Source: Streptosporangium brasiliense (GTDB taxonomy: Bacteria > Actinomycetota > Actinomycetes > Streptosporangiales > Streptosporangiaceae). From it: 64,000 nt of DNA. Below are positions 41,093 to 49,832 of the stretch, one piece after another (the first letter of the stretch is position 1; each line of letters begins with the position of its first letter). Both the position numbers and the translations under genes were made by a program. The notes under the pieces are model-generated. The model searched no databases. It was given only the letters and a program-made list of their open reading frames with translations, and was not told the DNA's origin. The stretch is taken from NCBI RefSeq assembly GCF_030811595.1, contig NZ_JAUSRB010000002.1:1798001-1862000 (forward strand). Direction: 5' to 3'.

Positions 41093-41629
41093 ATGATCCC
41101 CCTGCTCGCACTGGACGCCGTCCCGCCCCACCCCTATCCGCTGATCCGTGGCGGCGGCCTCTTCCTCATCTTCGTCGGCCTCGGCTTCCTGCTCGGCTGG
41201 ATCTTCCCCAGCAAGTGGATACCGCTCGGCATCGGCGGGTTCGTCACCGGATTCGTCGCCAGCGGTCTCAGCGCGCTGCTGAAGCCGTCCCTGGGCACGC
41301 CCTCCCTGGTGCAGATCGCCGCACTGGTCGTCTCCTTCGTCGTCGAGGCCGGTCTCATCTACTACGTGGTCACCACGTTCAAGGACCGGGATGACCGGAC
41401 CATGATCCTGAGCATCCTGTTCGTGGTCGGCCTGCACTTCGTCATCATGGGGATGGCGCACGGGCCGCTGATCGCGATCCTCGGCGTGGTGACGTCGCTG
41501 AACGCCTGGATCGGGCTGAAGGTGACGCCGAGGTCGCCGCTCCGCCTGGTGGGCGGCATCGACGCGCTGCTGAAGGTCGGAGTGGGCTCCTGGATGCTGT
41601 TCCTCCACCCCGCGCTCACCTACACGTGA
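41093..41629 (+). CDS. Multi-TM membrane protein, possibly DUF6609
   Basis: A 178-residue protein with about six membrane segments, beginning after the short external stretch PPHPYPLIRGGG. Conserved-looking stretches are FLIFVGLGFLLGWIFPSKW, LIYYVVTTFKDRD and LHFVIMGMAHGPLIAILG. I associate these with DUF6609, whose function is unknown; the link is tentative. The ATG at 41093 is chosen over 41042 because the intervening residues are not hydrophobic or conserved. Confidence 0.7.
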   Translation: MIPLLALDAVPPHPYPLIRGGGLFLIFVGLGFLLGWIFPSKWIPLGIGGFVTGFVASGLSALLKPSLGTPSLVQIAALVVSFVVEAGLIYYVVTTFKDRDDRTMILSILFVVGLHFVIMGMAHGPLIAILGVVTSLNAWIGLKVTPRSPLRLVGGIDALLKVGVGSWMLFLHPALTYT

Positions 41630-41729
41630 CCTGGCAGGGCGGGCACCGCTCCGGATCCGTACGGCACGCGGAGCATAGCGGCGGCCACCCGGTGCGTCTG
41701 TAGGGCGTAACCACACAGTGGAGGTGATC

Positions 41730-42242
41730 GTGGACGCCGCAGAGGAGCGACGGTTCCGCGAATTCGTCTCGGCGCGGTCCCCCGCGCTGATGCGCCTGGC
41801 CTACCTGCTGACCGGTGGCGACCAGCACGCGGCGGAGGACCTGCTGCAGACCGCGCTGGCCAGAACGGTCGTCAGGTGGCGGAGCGTGGGCACACCCGAG
41901 GCATACGTCCGGCGGGCGATGTACCGCCAGCAGGTCTCCTGGTGGCGGCGGCGACGGGAGACGGTCATCGCCCAGCCGCCCGACCGGGCCGTGGCCGATG
42001 GCACGCACGGGGTCGAGCTGCAGCTGGTCATGCGTCGCGCGCTGGCCCGGCTGACGGCCCGGCAGCGGGCCGTGCTGATCCTGCGCTACTACGAGGACCT
42101 GCCGGAGGCCGAGGTGGCCGACATCCTCGGCTGTTCGGTGGGCACGGTCCGCAGCACCGCCCACCGCTCCCTGGCCAGGTTGCGCGAGCTCGCACCCGAG
42201 CTGCGGGAGCCGTACACGATCTTCGGGGAGGCCACGGCATGA
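41730..42242 (+). CDS. SigE-family (ECF-type) RNA polymerase sigma factor
   Basis: A 170-residue ECF sigma factor. Region 2 is RRFREFVSARSPALMRLAYLL, then HAAEDLLQTALARTVVRW, and region 4 is LARLTARQRAVLILRYYEDL, then EVADILGCSVGTVRSTAHRS. GTG 41730 is preferred because GGAGGTG precedes it closely; GTG 41718 is the alternative. Its stop overlaps the start of the next gene, a membrane protein, so the pair likely works as sigma factor and its membrane controller. Confidence 0.9.
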   Translation: MDAAEERRFREFVSARSPALMRLAYLLTGGDQHAAEDLLQTALARTVVRWRSVGTPEAYVRRAMYRQQVSWWRRRRETVIAQPPDRAVADGTHGVELQLVMRRALARLTARQRAVLILRYYEDLPEAEVADILGCSVGTVRSTAHRSLARLRELAPELREPYTIFGEATA

Positions 42243-43459
42243 CCATCGACGAGCTCGTCAGGCGGACCCTTCACGACTGGTCCGACGAGGCGCAGATCCC
42301 CACGGACCTGGCGTCGAAGGCGCTCGGGAAGCGCCGGCGTGTCAGGGGCAGGACGTTCGCGGTGGTCGCGGGGGCGACCGCGGCCGTCGTGGCGGGTGCG
42401 CTCACGGTCCCGGCATTGCTCCAGGGGGCGGGGGGCGGCGACACGCGGCCCGCCATCGCCGTCCTGACCGATCCGAGCCCGTCCACGGAGACCGTGGGCG
42501 ACCTGGAGTCCACGCCGCCGAAGACCCTGGTGGCGGCGGGCGGTACGGCGCTCTACTCCTACTACGTCTGGGACGAGGAGAGGATCCCCAACGGACGGCA
42601 GGTGCTGAGGCGGACCTGGTACCGCTACGACAAGGGTCGGCAGACCTACGAGCGGACGCCGTGGGCGTGGCTCGACGTCGCGCAGGGCGGGCAGTCCGTC
42701 GCGGTGATGGAGACGGTCCCCGCACGGCGGGTCGGGGTGATCACCACCCCGGGGGACGAGGTCCGGTGGATCGACCTGGAGCGCCCGGCCGGGGCCGTGA
42801 GCTGGTCTCCCGACGCCACGAAGCTGCTGGTCACCAACTACGGCGGCAATCCCGACGAGTCCTACCCCTTGGTGAACAACAGCCGGGAGATGCTGCCCAC
42901 GACCCGGACCGGCTACACCGTCGTCGACATGGACAGCGGGCAGACCGCGTTCCACCCGCTGGAGCCGGACGAGAACAACCGCTTCGGCGGTCGCCTGGAC
43001 TTCGCCTGGAGCACGGACGGCACCCTGGTCTGGGAGCACAACAGCACCCCGCCCGGCACCAAGAAGTTCTACGACCTGGACGGAAACCCGCGGCAGGGGC
43101 CGCCGGGCGCGGCCGACACCTACGAGACCGCCGGGGTGTCGCCCGACGGCCGGTGGATCGCGGCCCGGAGCCCGGACAAGAACGCCGCCATGGGCCTGAA
43201 GGACGTGCGCACCGGCGAGGTCATATCGGTCAAGCCGATCGAGGGGCAGTGGGTCGAGCAGCTCGTCGCCTGGGCGGACGACGACCACGTGATCACGTGG
43301 GCGTGCGAGTCCAAGGGGTTCAACAGCTGCGTCGGCAGCGAGTTCCGCAACCGGCTGCTCCTGGTGGACGTGAACGGGGGCGAGGCCGTGCCGCTCACCG
43401 GCTACCGCGAGAACAGTCAGCGGCCCGGCTCGTGGGTGCCCGTCTTCACCCGCCGCTGA
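42239..43459 (+). CDS. Membrane-anchored beta-propeller protein, putative sigma-factor partner
   Basis: A 406-residue protein coupled by ATGA to the sigma factor. The N-terminal cytosolic ~38 residues (MTIDELVRRTLHDWSDEAQ) resemble the short anti-sigma-like heads of such partners. A TM helix is at about residues 40-60 (TFAVVAGATAAVVAGALTV). The external part is a TolB/WD40-like propeller with WSPDATKLLVTN, FAWSTDGTLVW and GVSPDGRWIAAR. No zinc-binding anti-sigma motif is visible. Its role as anti-sigma factor is inferred from gene order. Confidence 0.75.
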   Translation: MTIDELVRRTLHDWSDEAQIPTDLASKALGKRRRVRGRTFAVVAGATAAVVAGALTVPALLQGAGGGDTRPAIAVLTDPSPSTETVGDLESTPPKTLVAAGGTALYSYYVWDEERIPNGRQVLRRTWYRYDKGRQTYERTPWAWLDVAQGGQSVAVMETVPARRVGVITTPGDEVRWIDLERPAGAVSWSPDATKLLVTNYGGNPDESYPLVNNSREMLPTTRTGYTVVDMDSGQTAFHPLEPDENNRFGGRLDFAWSTDGTLVWEHNSTPPGTKKFYDLDGNPRQGPPGAADTYETAGVSPDGRWIAARSPDKNAAMGLKDVRTGEVISVKPIEGQWVEQLVAWADDDHVITWACESKGFNSCVGSEFRNRLLLVDVNGGEAVPLTGYRENSQRPGSWVPVFTRR

Positions 43460-43710
43460 ACGGCCGCGCGGGCCGCCTGGGATGACCGTGCGGGCCGTCC
43501 GAGGGACCGTGCGGCGGGTCGCGGGCCGTACCGGGTGTGCGTGCGGGCCGTACGGGGAGATTCCGTGTGGCCCGCGCCGGGCCGCCGCGCGACAGGGGGA
43601 TCCCTGTCGGCGGACCGGCGGCACGGGCCTCGGCTCGCCGGTCCGGGCTGGCCCGCACGGCGGTGAAAATCCTTGGCCGTATGGCCGTATGTCAACATAT
43701 GCTGTTGATC

Positions 43711-44673
43711 ATGACGTTCGACTGGGCTCCGCTGACCAGGGACGACGCGGGTAGCTGGGCGGAACTGCTCGCCGAGGTCGAGAGGGCGGACCGGGTCGGG
43801 GAGAACTACGGCGCCGGTGACCTCGCCGACGACCTCGACAACCCGCTGCTCGACCTGGCCGAGGGCACCCTGGCCGCGTGGGACGGGGACAGGATGGTGG
43901 CCTTCGGCGTCACCGCCTGCCGCCCCACCGCCGACCCGGTCCACAAGATGACCCTGTGGGGCGCGGTCCACCCGGCGTACCGGCGCCGCGGCCTCGGCGG
44001 CCACCTGCTCGATTGGGCCGTCCGCACCACGCCGGTGCTGCACGGACGCCGCTTCCCCGGCCGGCCGCTCGAACTCCACCTCCACGCCTTCGACAGCAAC
44101 GAGGGCGCGGCCGCGCTGGCCGTCCGGAAGGGGATGACCCCGGCCCGGTGGTTCTACGGCATGAGCCGCGACCTGGGCGTGGCACCGCCCGCGGCCGTCC
44201 TGCCCGGCGGCCTGGAGATCGTCACCTGTCGCGGGGATCTCCAGGAGGCCGCCCGCGAGGTGTACAACGCATCCTTCGCCGACCACTGGGGCAGCACCCC
44301 CCACACCCCGGAGAGCTGGAGGCGCGCCGTCGTCGGTGTGCGGGCATTCCGTCCAGAGAGCTCCTTCCTCGTCCGGGACCGGTCGGGCGGGAGCGTGGCG
44401 GTGCTGCTCACCTACTACTACGAGGCCGACACCGAGGCCACCGGGGTCCGCGAGGCGTGGATCCAGATCATCGGCACCCTGCGGGAGTGGCGGGGCAAGG
44501 GGGTGGCCGGCGCGCTGCTCGCCCACGCCCTCGCCGAGTTCCGCGCCCAGGGCTACGCGAAGGCCGGGCTGGGGGTGGACGCCGACAACCCGACCGGCGC
44601 CCTGGGGGTCTACACCCGCGCCGGATTCGAGGTCGAGCAGCGCACGACCACCTACACCCTGCCGATCGGCTGA
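43711..44673 (+). CDS. Double-domain GNAT acetyltransferase
   Basis: A 320-residue protein with two GNAT repeats. Domain 1 (about 1-160) has LWGAVHPAYRRRGLGGHLLD, the full acetyl-CoA loop. Domain 2 (about 170-320) has IQIIGTLREWRGKGVAGALL. Similar tandem GNATs acetylate antibiotics or small amines; mycothiol synthase has the same layout but different surrounding motifs. The ATG at 43711 is chosen; ATG 43699 lies 12 bp upstream. The preceding 250 bp are GC-rich with GTGCGGGCCGT repeats and no gene. Confidence 0.8.
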   Translation: MTFDWAPLTRDDAGSWAELLAEVERADRVGENYGAGDLADDLDNPLLDLAEGTLAAWDGDRMVAFGVTACRPTADPVHKMTLWGAVHPAYRRRGLGGHLLDWAVRTTPVLHGRRFPGRPLELHLHAFDSNEGAAALAVRKGMTPARWFYGMSRDLGVAPPAAVLPGGLEIVTCRGDLQEAAREVYNASFADHWGSTPHTPESWRRAVVGVRAFRPESSFLVRDRSGGSVAVLLTYYYEADTEATGVREAWIQIIGTLREWRGKGVAGALLAHALAEFRAQGYAKAGLGVDADNPTGALGVYTRAGFEVEQRTTTYTLPIG

Positions 44674-44688
44674 GCGGGGACGTGCCCT

Positions 44689-46260
44689 TCACCCGGCCGG
44701 CGGACTGAGCGGGAAACGGGCACGGAGCCGGGCCCCGGGGTCTCCCTCGGCGACGTGCAGGCCACCGCCGTGCCGTACCGCGATGTCCCGGGCGATGGCG
44801 AGGCCGAGGCCGGACCCGCCCGCGTCCCGGTCCCGCGCCTCGTCCAGCCGGGTGAATCGGTCGAAGACCGCCTCACGGTGCTCGGCCGGGATGCCGGGTC
44901 CGTCGTCGCACACGTCGAGTACGGCCTCGCCGTCCTCCAGGGCCAGGCGGACGGTGACCGCGGAGTCCGCGTGCCGTACCGCGTTGTCCACCAGGTTGGC
45001 CACCAGGCGGCGCAGCTCCTCGGCGGAGCCGCGGACCACCACGTCGGCGGCCACCTCCAGCCCGACGCGGATCTCCGGCCTGGGCCGGGACAGGGCCGCC
45101 TCCTCGGCGGCGACCTGGCCGAGGTCCACCTCGCCGTGACAGGCCGGCTCACCGGCGTCCAGGCGGGCCAGCAGCAGCAGGTCGGAGGTGAGCGCCTGGA
45201 TCCGCTCCACGTCCGTCAGCGCCTCGGCCGCCAGCGGTCCGGGCGGGGCGAGCTCCAGGCGGGTCCGCAGGACGGCCAGCGGGCTGCGCAGCTCGTGGGC
45301 GGCGTCGGCGACGAAGCGCTTGTGCCGGTCGACGGCCAGCTCCAGGCGGTCGAGCGTGCGGTTCATGGTCTCGGCGAGACGGGCGATCTCGTCGCGGGAG
45401 CGCGGCACCGGGACCCGGCGGTGCAGATCGCTGGCGGTGATGTCGGCCATCTCGGCGCGGATGGCCGAGACCGGCGCGAGCGCCCGGCCGACCGCCAGCC
45501 AGGTCAGGGCCGCGACCAGCAGGAGCAGTCCGGGGATGCCGGGCAGCAGCAGTCCGTTCAGGCTCTCCAGGGCGGCCTTGGCGGGTTCCAGGGAGGCCCT
45601 GGCCCGCACGAGCAGCGTGCCCTCATCGGTCTCGACGGGCATGCTGGCCACCGTGAACATGCTCGCGGGCGCCCACCGCTCGGCGGCCACGGAGGCCTCC
45701 AGGACAGCCGCCTCCCGGCCGGTGACCGGCCGGGTGGTGTCCGACTTGAGGTCGTCTGACCGGGTGGTGTCCGGCTCGGACTTGGCCGACCGGGTGGTGT
45801 CCGACTTGAGGTCACCCGGCCGGGTGGTGTCCGGCTCGGTCTTGGCCGGCCGGGTGACGCCCGAGCCGGGGCCGCCCGGCGTGGGGCCGCCGGACCCGGG
45901 ACCGGACGTCTCCGGGCCGGTCGGTCCGCAGACGGTCGGTCCATAGACGGTCGGTCCGAGGGGGATCGACCGGGCCGGCTGGGCGATGGCCGCTCCCCAC
46001 TCCCCGGCCGGAAGGTCGTCCTTGTCGAGGACCTGGATGTCGGGATCCAGCGACTCGGCCTGCTTGCTGACGAGGACACCGGGGCTCGCGGTGATCAGGC
46101 CGGCGGTGACGTCGGCGCGCCGGACGGCGTCGGCCGAAGCGCTCTCCACGAGGCTGCCCCGGAGCACGCCGACGAGCACCGCCGCCGCGACGCCCAGCGC
46201 GACCGCGACGATGGCGGTGGCGGCGAGAGTTGCCCTGACCCTGACCGACAGGCGCGACAT
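44689..46260 (-). CDS. OmpR-type sensor histidine kinase with expanded external repeat
   Basis: A 523-residue kinase. TM1 is at about 8-30, then an external domain of about 210 residues, TM2 at about 245-265 (LLPGIPGLLLLVAALTWL), HAMP, and HisKA with VADAAHELRSPLAVLRTRLE (phospho-His). The HATPase has NLVDNAVRHADSA, DDGPGIPAEHREAVFD and GGSGLGLAIARDIA. The external domain contains five 10-residue repeats such as TTRSAKSEPD and TTRSDDLKSD from a 30-bp DNA repeat (45730-45860). It starts just after the response-regulator stop. Confidence 0.9.
   Translation of the reverse strand: MSRLSVRVRATLAATAIVAVALGVAAAVLVGVLRGSLVESASADAVRRADVTAGLITASPGVLVSKQAESLDPDIQVLDKDDLPAGEWGAAIAQPARSIPLGPTVYGPTVCGPTGPETSGPGSGGPTPGGPGSGVTRPAKTEPDTTRPGDLKSDTTRSAKSEPDTTRSDDLKSDTTRPVTGREAAVLEASVAAERWAPASMFTVASMPVETDEGTLLVRARASLEPAKAALESLNGLLLPGIPGLLLLVAALTWLAVGRALAPVSAIRAEMADITASDLHRRVPVPRSRDEIARLAETMNRTLDRLELAVDRHKRFVADAAHELRSPLAVLRTRLELAPPGPLAAEALTDVERIQALTSDLLLLARLDAGEPACHGEVDLGQVAAEEAALSRPRPEIRVGLEVAADVVVRGSAEELRRLVANLVDNAVRHADSAVTVRLALEDGEAVLDVCDDGPGIPAEHREAVFDRFTRLDEARDRDAGGSGLGLAIARDIAVRHGGGLHVAEGDPGARLRARFPLSPPAG
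45730..45862 (-). repeat. 30-bp intragenic tandem repeat in the histidine kinase gene
   Basis: CCGGGTGGTGTCC recurs at 45730, 45760, 45790 and 45820 and, altered, at 45850. Alternate units differ, giving a 60-bp superperiod. It codes Thr-Thr-Arg-based decapeptides in the extracellular domain. Confidence 0.85.
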
Positions 46261-46261
46261 C

Positions 46262-46930
46262 TCAGGCCTCCAGCCGGTATCCGGCGCCGCGCACGGTCAT
46301 CAGGGACGACCGGCCGAACGGAGCGTCGATCTTGCGGCGTAGCGCGCTGATGTAGACCTCGACGATGTTCGGGTCGCCGTCGTAGGAGAAGTCCCACGCC
46401 TGCGCCAGCAGCTCGCTCTTGGAGACCACCTCACCCTGCCTGCGGGCCAGGCCGTGCAGGACCGCGAACTCCTTCGGGGTGAGGGAGATCTCCACCTCGC
46501 CCCGGCGGCAGCGGAGCCCGGCCGGATCGACGGTCAGGTCGCCCACCGTGATGGAGACCGGCCTGGCCTGGCCGCCCCGGCGCACCAGCGCGCGCAGCCG
46601 GGCCAGCAGCACCACGTAGGAGAACGGCTTGGACAGGAAGTCGTCGGCCCCGGTGTCCAGGGCCTCGGCCTCGTCGTGCACGCCGTCCTTGGCGGTGAGC
46701 ATCAGTATCGGCGTCCAGTTCTCCGCCTCGCGGAGCCTGGCGCAGACGGTGTAGCCGTTCATCCGGGGCAGCATGACGTCGAGCACGATCACGTCGTAGG
46801 CGTTCTCGCTCGCCATCCACAGCCCGTCGCGCCCGTCGTGGGCGACGTCCACGGCGAACCCCTCGCCGGCCAGGCCGCCCTTCAGCAGGTCGGCCAGGCG
46901 CTTCTCGTCCTCAACCAGCAGCACGCGCAT
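46262..46930 (-). CDS. OmpR/PhoB-family response regulator
   Basis: A 222-residue regulator. The receiver has RVLLVEDEKRLADLLKG, the phospho-Asp in VIVLDVMLPRMNGY, and Lys in DDFLSKPFSYVVLLAR. The winged helix has EISLTPKEFAVLHGLARR and VEVYISALRRKIDAPFG. The ATG at 46930 gives the canonical start. It is cotranscribed with the kinase (stop and start 1-2 bp apart) and divergent from the secreted protein 47056-47673, whose promoter carries a direct repeat typical of OmpR-type sites. Confidence 0.92.
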   Translation of the reverse strand: MRVLLVEDEKRLADLLKGGLAGEGFAVDVAHDGRDGLWMASENAYDVIVLDVMLPRMNGYTVCARLREAENWTPILMLTAKDGVHDEAEALDTGADDFLSKPFSYVVLLARLRALVRRGGQARPVSITVGDLTVDPAGLRCRRGEVEISLTPKEFAVLHGLARRQGEVVSKSELLAQAWDFSYDGDPNIVEVYISALRRKIDAPFGRSSLMTVRGAGYRLEA

Positions 46931-46985
46931 GCCGCCCAGCGTGCCGTACCCCACCTAAAGCCAACCTGAAGACGGGTTCGGCCGC

Positions 46986-47002
46986 GTTCAGCGTGGGTTC
47001 AG
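46986..47002. promoter_or_regulatory. Direct-repeat binding site candidate for the response regulator
   Basis: GTTCAG at 46986 and again at 46997, an 11-bp spacing (one helical turn), in the divergent promoter between the regulator and the secreted protein gene. OmpR/PhoB-type dimers bind such head-to-tail repeats. Confidence 0.55.
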
Positions 47003-47055
47003 GTGGCGTGCGGGACGGTGTGGCCGTCAGATCCGATCAACCGAGGAGAGCAAGA

Positions 47056-47673
47056 ATGCGCATCCGTTACCTCGCCGCGGCCGTGGTCACCGCCGGCGCT
47101 CTGATGGCGACCCTGACCGGGGCGGCCAACGCCTCCGACGCCCCCGCCCCGACCGCGCCGGCCGAGACCGTCGCCGTCACGTGCGAGGGGGCCGAGGGGC
47201 ATGCCGTCCTCGCGCGCAAGCTCACCGAGGCCGAGGTGAAGGAGCTCCAGGCCAAGGGCGGCACGCCGGCGAAGGCCACCATGCCCGCGACCGGGATGAA
47301 GATCGACAAGCTCCCCGAGGGGGCGGAGATCCCCGAGTTTCCCGAGGGGGTGACGGTCACCAAGCTGCCCGACGGGACGGAGATCGCCAAGCTCCCCGAG
47401 GGAGCGGAGGCCCCCGGGCTCCCTGACGTGGTGAAGGCCGTCCCCGCCCTGCCGGCCACCCCGCTCGACTCATCAGAGCGGGCCGGGACCGAGAAGGGCG
47501 GGATCCTCTCGCCCAAGGACGACGAGACTGTTGCGGCCAGGGTCCTCCCGGCCGAGGAGGTAGAGGTCGGCAAGGCCGTGCCGCCCGCCGAGGGCGTGAT
47601 CGTCACCTGCTCCAAGGCGGAGCGGGCCGAGGACTTCAAGGCGGAGCCGGCCGAGGAGGCCGGCGGCCGGTAG
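47056..47673 (+). CDS. Secreted protein with LPEG/LPDG repeats
   Basis: A 205-residue preprotein. The signal peptide RYLAAAVVTAGALMATLTGA is cleaved near residue 26. The mature part has one early Cys (VAVTCEG), a segment of short degenerate repeats (KLPEGAEIPEFPEG, KLPDGTEIAKLPEG), a Pro/Ala/Glu-rich region and a late VIVTCSKAE, so one disulfide is likely. The ATG at 47056 follows GAGGAGAG. No family is known. Its position opposite the OmpR-type pair suggests it is their main target, perhaps an envelope stress or ligand-binding protein. Confidence 0.7.
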   Translation: MRIRYLAAAVVTAGALMATLTGAANASDAPAPTAPAETVAVTCEGAEGHAVLARKLTEAEVKELQAKGGTPAKATMPATGMKIDKLPEGAEIPEFPEGVTVTKLPDGTEIAKLPEGAEAPGLPDVVKAVPALPATPLDSSERAGTEKGGILSPKDDETVAARVLPAEEVEVGKAVPPAEGVIVTCSKAERAEDFKAEPAEEAGGR

Positions 47674-47750
47674 CCCGGTGACGCGCGGCCGTGACGGACA
47701 GGGCTCGGCGCCGTACCGGACGGAGCCCGGCGGTGCGGTCCGCGCCGGGC

Positions 47751-47834
47751 GGGAGCCTGGGCGGGACTCCTGCGGTGCGGGCCGTACCCGGTGGGAGCCT
47801 GGGCGGGACTCCTGCGGCGCGGCCCGCGCCGGGC
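47751..47834. repeat. 42-bp tandem repeat, two units
   Basis: Units at 47751 and 47793 share GGGAGCCTGGGCGGGACTCC and most of the remaining bases; a partial copy precedes them. They lie between two convergent genes. Confidence 0.7.
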
Positions 47835-47838
47835 GGGA

Positions 47839-48930
47839 TCAGGCGTCGGGGAAGGACGGGTGCGGGCCCAGGGCCCAGTACTCGTACAGGCCGTAGCCGA
47901 CCTGGCCGTCGTATTCGAACCGGCCGACCGCGTCGACCAGGCCCCACATGCGGGCGGCGTCCTCCGGCAGGGTGTGGGTGACGCCCTGGACCACCGTGCC
48001 GGGGCCCTGATACATGCCGTGCCTCCAGTCCGGTTCCAGGCCATATCCGGTGCCCACCATCAGGTGCACCGGGAGGATCGGAGTGCAGCGCACGTCGAAG
48101 GGCCTGCCGCCCGGCGGCGAGAAGGAGATCGTCGCCTCTCGCACGTCCCGGGTGCCGGCCACGTATTCGGGACGGTACTCGGGGCGGCCGAGATATTCCT
48201 GCTCGCCCTCCCGGGGAGATCCGAAGCCCCACACCCTGACCGCCTCCTCCAGCACCCGGCGGCCTTTGTCGTCCTCCTGGAGGATGCACAGGATGGCGTG
48301 GTCGTCGAACTGGACGGGGGTGTAGAGCCAGTAGAAGGTGCCCGGGTCGCGGGCCTGGATCCCGGGGGGCTCGGGCTCGCCGACCGGCCGGATGCCCCAG
48401 GAGCGGTCGCGGGTGCCCTGCCACCGGTCGGGGGTGATCTCGACGCGCTCGTCGCCGATCAGGATGTGCCCGCTCCACCGGCCGGTCTGGGCCATCCGGG
48501 AGGAGTCGAACACGACCCGCTCCTGCCTGCGCACATGGTGCCGGGGCTCCAGCGTGGCCGGGATCGTCGCCTCCCAGGTCAGGTCGTAGGACAGGCCGTG
48601 CTCGTTGGGGTCGAGCACGATCCGCAGCCGCCTGAGCCCCTCGATCACCTCGATCCGGAACGGGCCGATCCGGGTGTCCATCCGGTCGTCGCCGAGCTCT
48701 CGGGAGGCTCGGACGACCCGGTGCAGGTCCCGGTGGCGCACGCAGGCGAAGGCGTCGGTGACGCCGAGGTTGGGGTACTGGCCGGCGCCGACGATCAGCA
48801 TCAGCTCGTCGGAGCCGGCGTGACAGTTGAAGTAGTACCGGTCGTAGAAGTTGCGGTCGGAGGTCACGACGTGCCGCATCACGTCGGGCGACTGGTGGAC
48901 GGGGTAGTCGTCGAGCGGCGACAGCGTCAT
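47839..48930 (-). CDS. Conserved hypothetical protein, beta-rich
   Basis: A 363-residue soluble protein. SDRNFYDRYYFNCHAGSDEL near the start, GIGPFRIEV-like strands, HVRRQERVVFDSSRMAQTGRWSG and DRSWGIRPVGEPEPPG in the middle, and FYWLYTPVQFDDHAILCILQ suggest a two-lobed beta-barrel of the lipocalin/CrtC-like kind. Related mycobacterial and nocardial proteins are uncharacterised. The ATG at 48930 follows AAGGAG by a few bases. A TetR-type palindrome lies 30 bp upstream, hinting at control by a distant repressor in lipid metabolism. Confidence 0.6.
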   Translation of the reverse strand: MTLSPLDDYPVHQSPDVMRHVVTSDRNFYDRYYFNCHAGSDELMLIVGAGQYPNLGVTDAFACVRHRDLHRVVRASRELGDDRMDTRIGPFRIEVIEGLRRLRIVLDPNEHGLSYDLTWEATIPATLEPRHHVRRQERVVFDSSRMAQTGRWSGHILIGDERVEITPDRWQGTRDRSWGIRPVGEPEPPGIQARDPGTFYWLYTPVQFDDHAILCILQEDDKGRRVLEEAVRVWGFGSPREGEQEYLGRPEYRPEYVAGTRDVREATISFSPPGGRPFDVRCTPILPVHLMVGTGYGLEPDWRHGMYQGPGTVVQGVTHTLPEDAARMWGLVDAVGRFEYDGQVGYGLYEYWALGPHPSFPDA

Positions 48931-48960
48931 CGGTGCTCCTTCGGCCTGAGGAACACGTTC

Positions 48961-48976
48961 TAACAAGCGCTTGGTA
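48961..48976. promoter_or_regulatory. Palindromic operator candidate (CAAGCGCTTG core)
   Basis: TAACAAGCGCTTGGTA, a 10-bp perfect palindrome with partly symmetric flanks. Sites with this CAAGCGCTTG core are used by TetR-type regulators in actinobacteria. It is the promoter region of the 47839-48930 gene. Confidence 0.6.
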
Positions 48977-49001
48977 CGAGAGTCAACACGGTCGGCACAC
49001 A

Positions 49002-49038
49002 GGAGTACGGCCCGCGACCGGGGCGCGGGCCGTACTCC
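49002..49038 (-). terminator. Strong terminator after the DUF5324-like gene
   Basis: A perfect 15-bp stem (GGAGTACGGCCCGCG / CGCGGGCCGTACTCC) with a 7-nt loop, 24 bp past the stop at 49062. Confidence 0.75.
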
Positions 49039-49061
49039 GATAACCGGTGTGATCCGATAAA

Positions 49062-49655
49062 TCAGGGCAACTTGGTGGAGGCCTGATCCGCCGCGGTCTC
49101 GGCCTCATCGCCGGGCCCGCCTGCCGTGGAACCGGCCTTCGACCTGACGCCGTGCGCCATCTCGACGGCCTTGTCCGCCGTGGCGTGCGCCTTCTCACTC
49201 ATCCAGCGGGACGCGTCGGACGTGCTGTCCTTCATCGCCTCGGTCCACTGGTCGGTGCTCTTGCGGTACATCGCGAAGCCGATGGCCCCGACCGCGAGAC
49301 CGGTGAACAGCAGGACCATCGGCCATCTGCGTGACCTGGCCGCCGGAGTGGGATCGATCTTCGTGGCGGCCTGCGACAGCAGCGCGCTGACCTTCGGCGC
49401 GAGCTGTTCCTCGAAGGAGTGGGCGGCGGCGTCCAGCCTGGGTGCCGCCCATCCCCTGGCCAGGTAGACCTTCTCGTTGGCCGCGACTCGGGCGTTGGTC
49501 GCCGCGTCGCGGGCATGGGCGGCCGTGTCGCGGGCGTGGGTGGCCATCGGGCCCACCCGGTCGGCGGCGCGTGCGAGCTGAGCCTTCATGTAACCCAGCC
49601 GCGTGTCCGGTATCACTATCTCGATGTGGCGCTTTCCAAATTGTGCAAGAGGCAC
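49062..49655 (-). CDS. DUF5324-like protein
   Basis: A 197-residue protein with a helical, Ala-rich N-terminal region (ARAADRVGPMATHARDTAAH) and one TM helix at about residues 110-128 (WPMVLLFTGLAVGAIGFAMY). A charged tail has SEKAHATADKAVEMAHGVRS. In actinomycetes a DUF5324 protein typically sits beside the cyclophilin and rhomboid genes near crgA, as here. The GTG at 49655 is preceded by GGGAGG. Function is unknown; it is a probable membrane-associated scaffold. It is divergent from the cyclophilin gene. Confidence 0.7.
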   Translation of the reverse strand: MPLAQFGKRHIEIVIPDTRLGYMKAQLARAADRVGPMATHARDTAAHARDAATNARVAANEKVYLARGWAAPRLDAAAHSFEEQLAPKVSALLSQAATKIDPTPAARSRRWPMVLLFTGLAVGAIGFAMYRKSTDQWTEAMKDSTSDASRWMSEKAHATADKAVEMAHGVRSKAGSTAGGPGDEAETAADQASTKLP

Positions 49656-49832
49656 TTCAACCTCCCCTGTCGTCGGGGCCCCGTTGCCTCCCCTGCCCGA
49701 TCGGGCGAGGCTCAATCATGACCGGCCGTGGGAGGATGCTAGATGGACCGGCTACGGCCGCAACCGTTAAAACACCACAAGAGCACTATGTTGCAGAGGC
49801 TTTAGCCAATACCAGAAGGGGGCAATCCGATC

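Noticed and set aside
43460..43710. ORF extensions upstream of the double GNAT
   Set aside because: The extra residues are Arg/Gly-rich repeats coded by GTGCGGGCCGT-type DNA; the GNAT fold starts at the chosen ATG.
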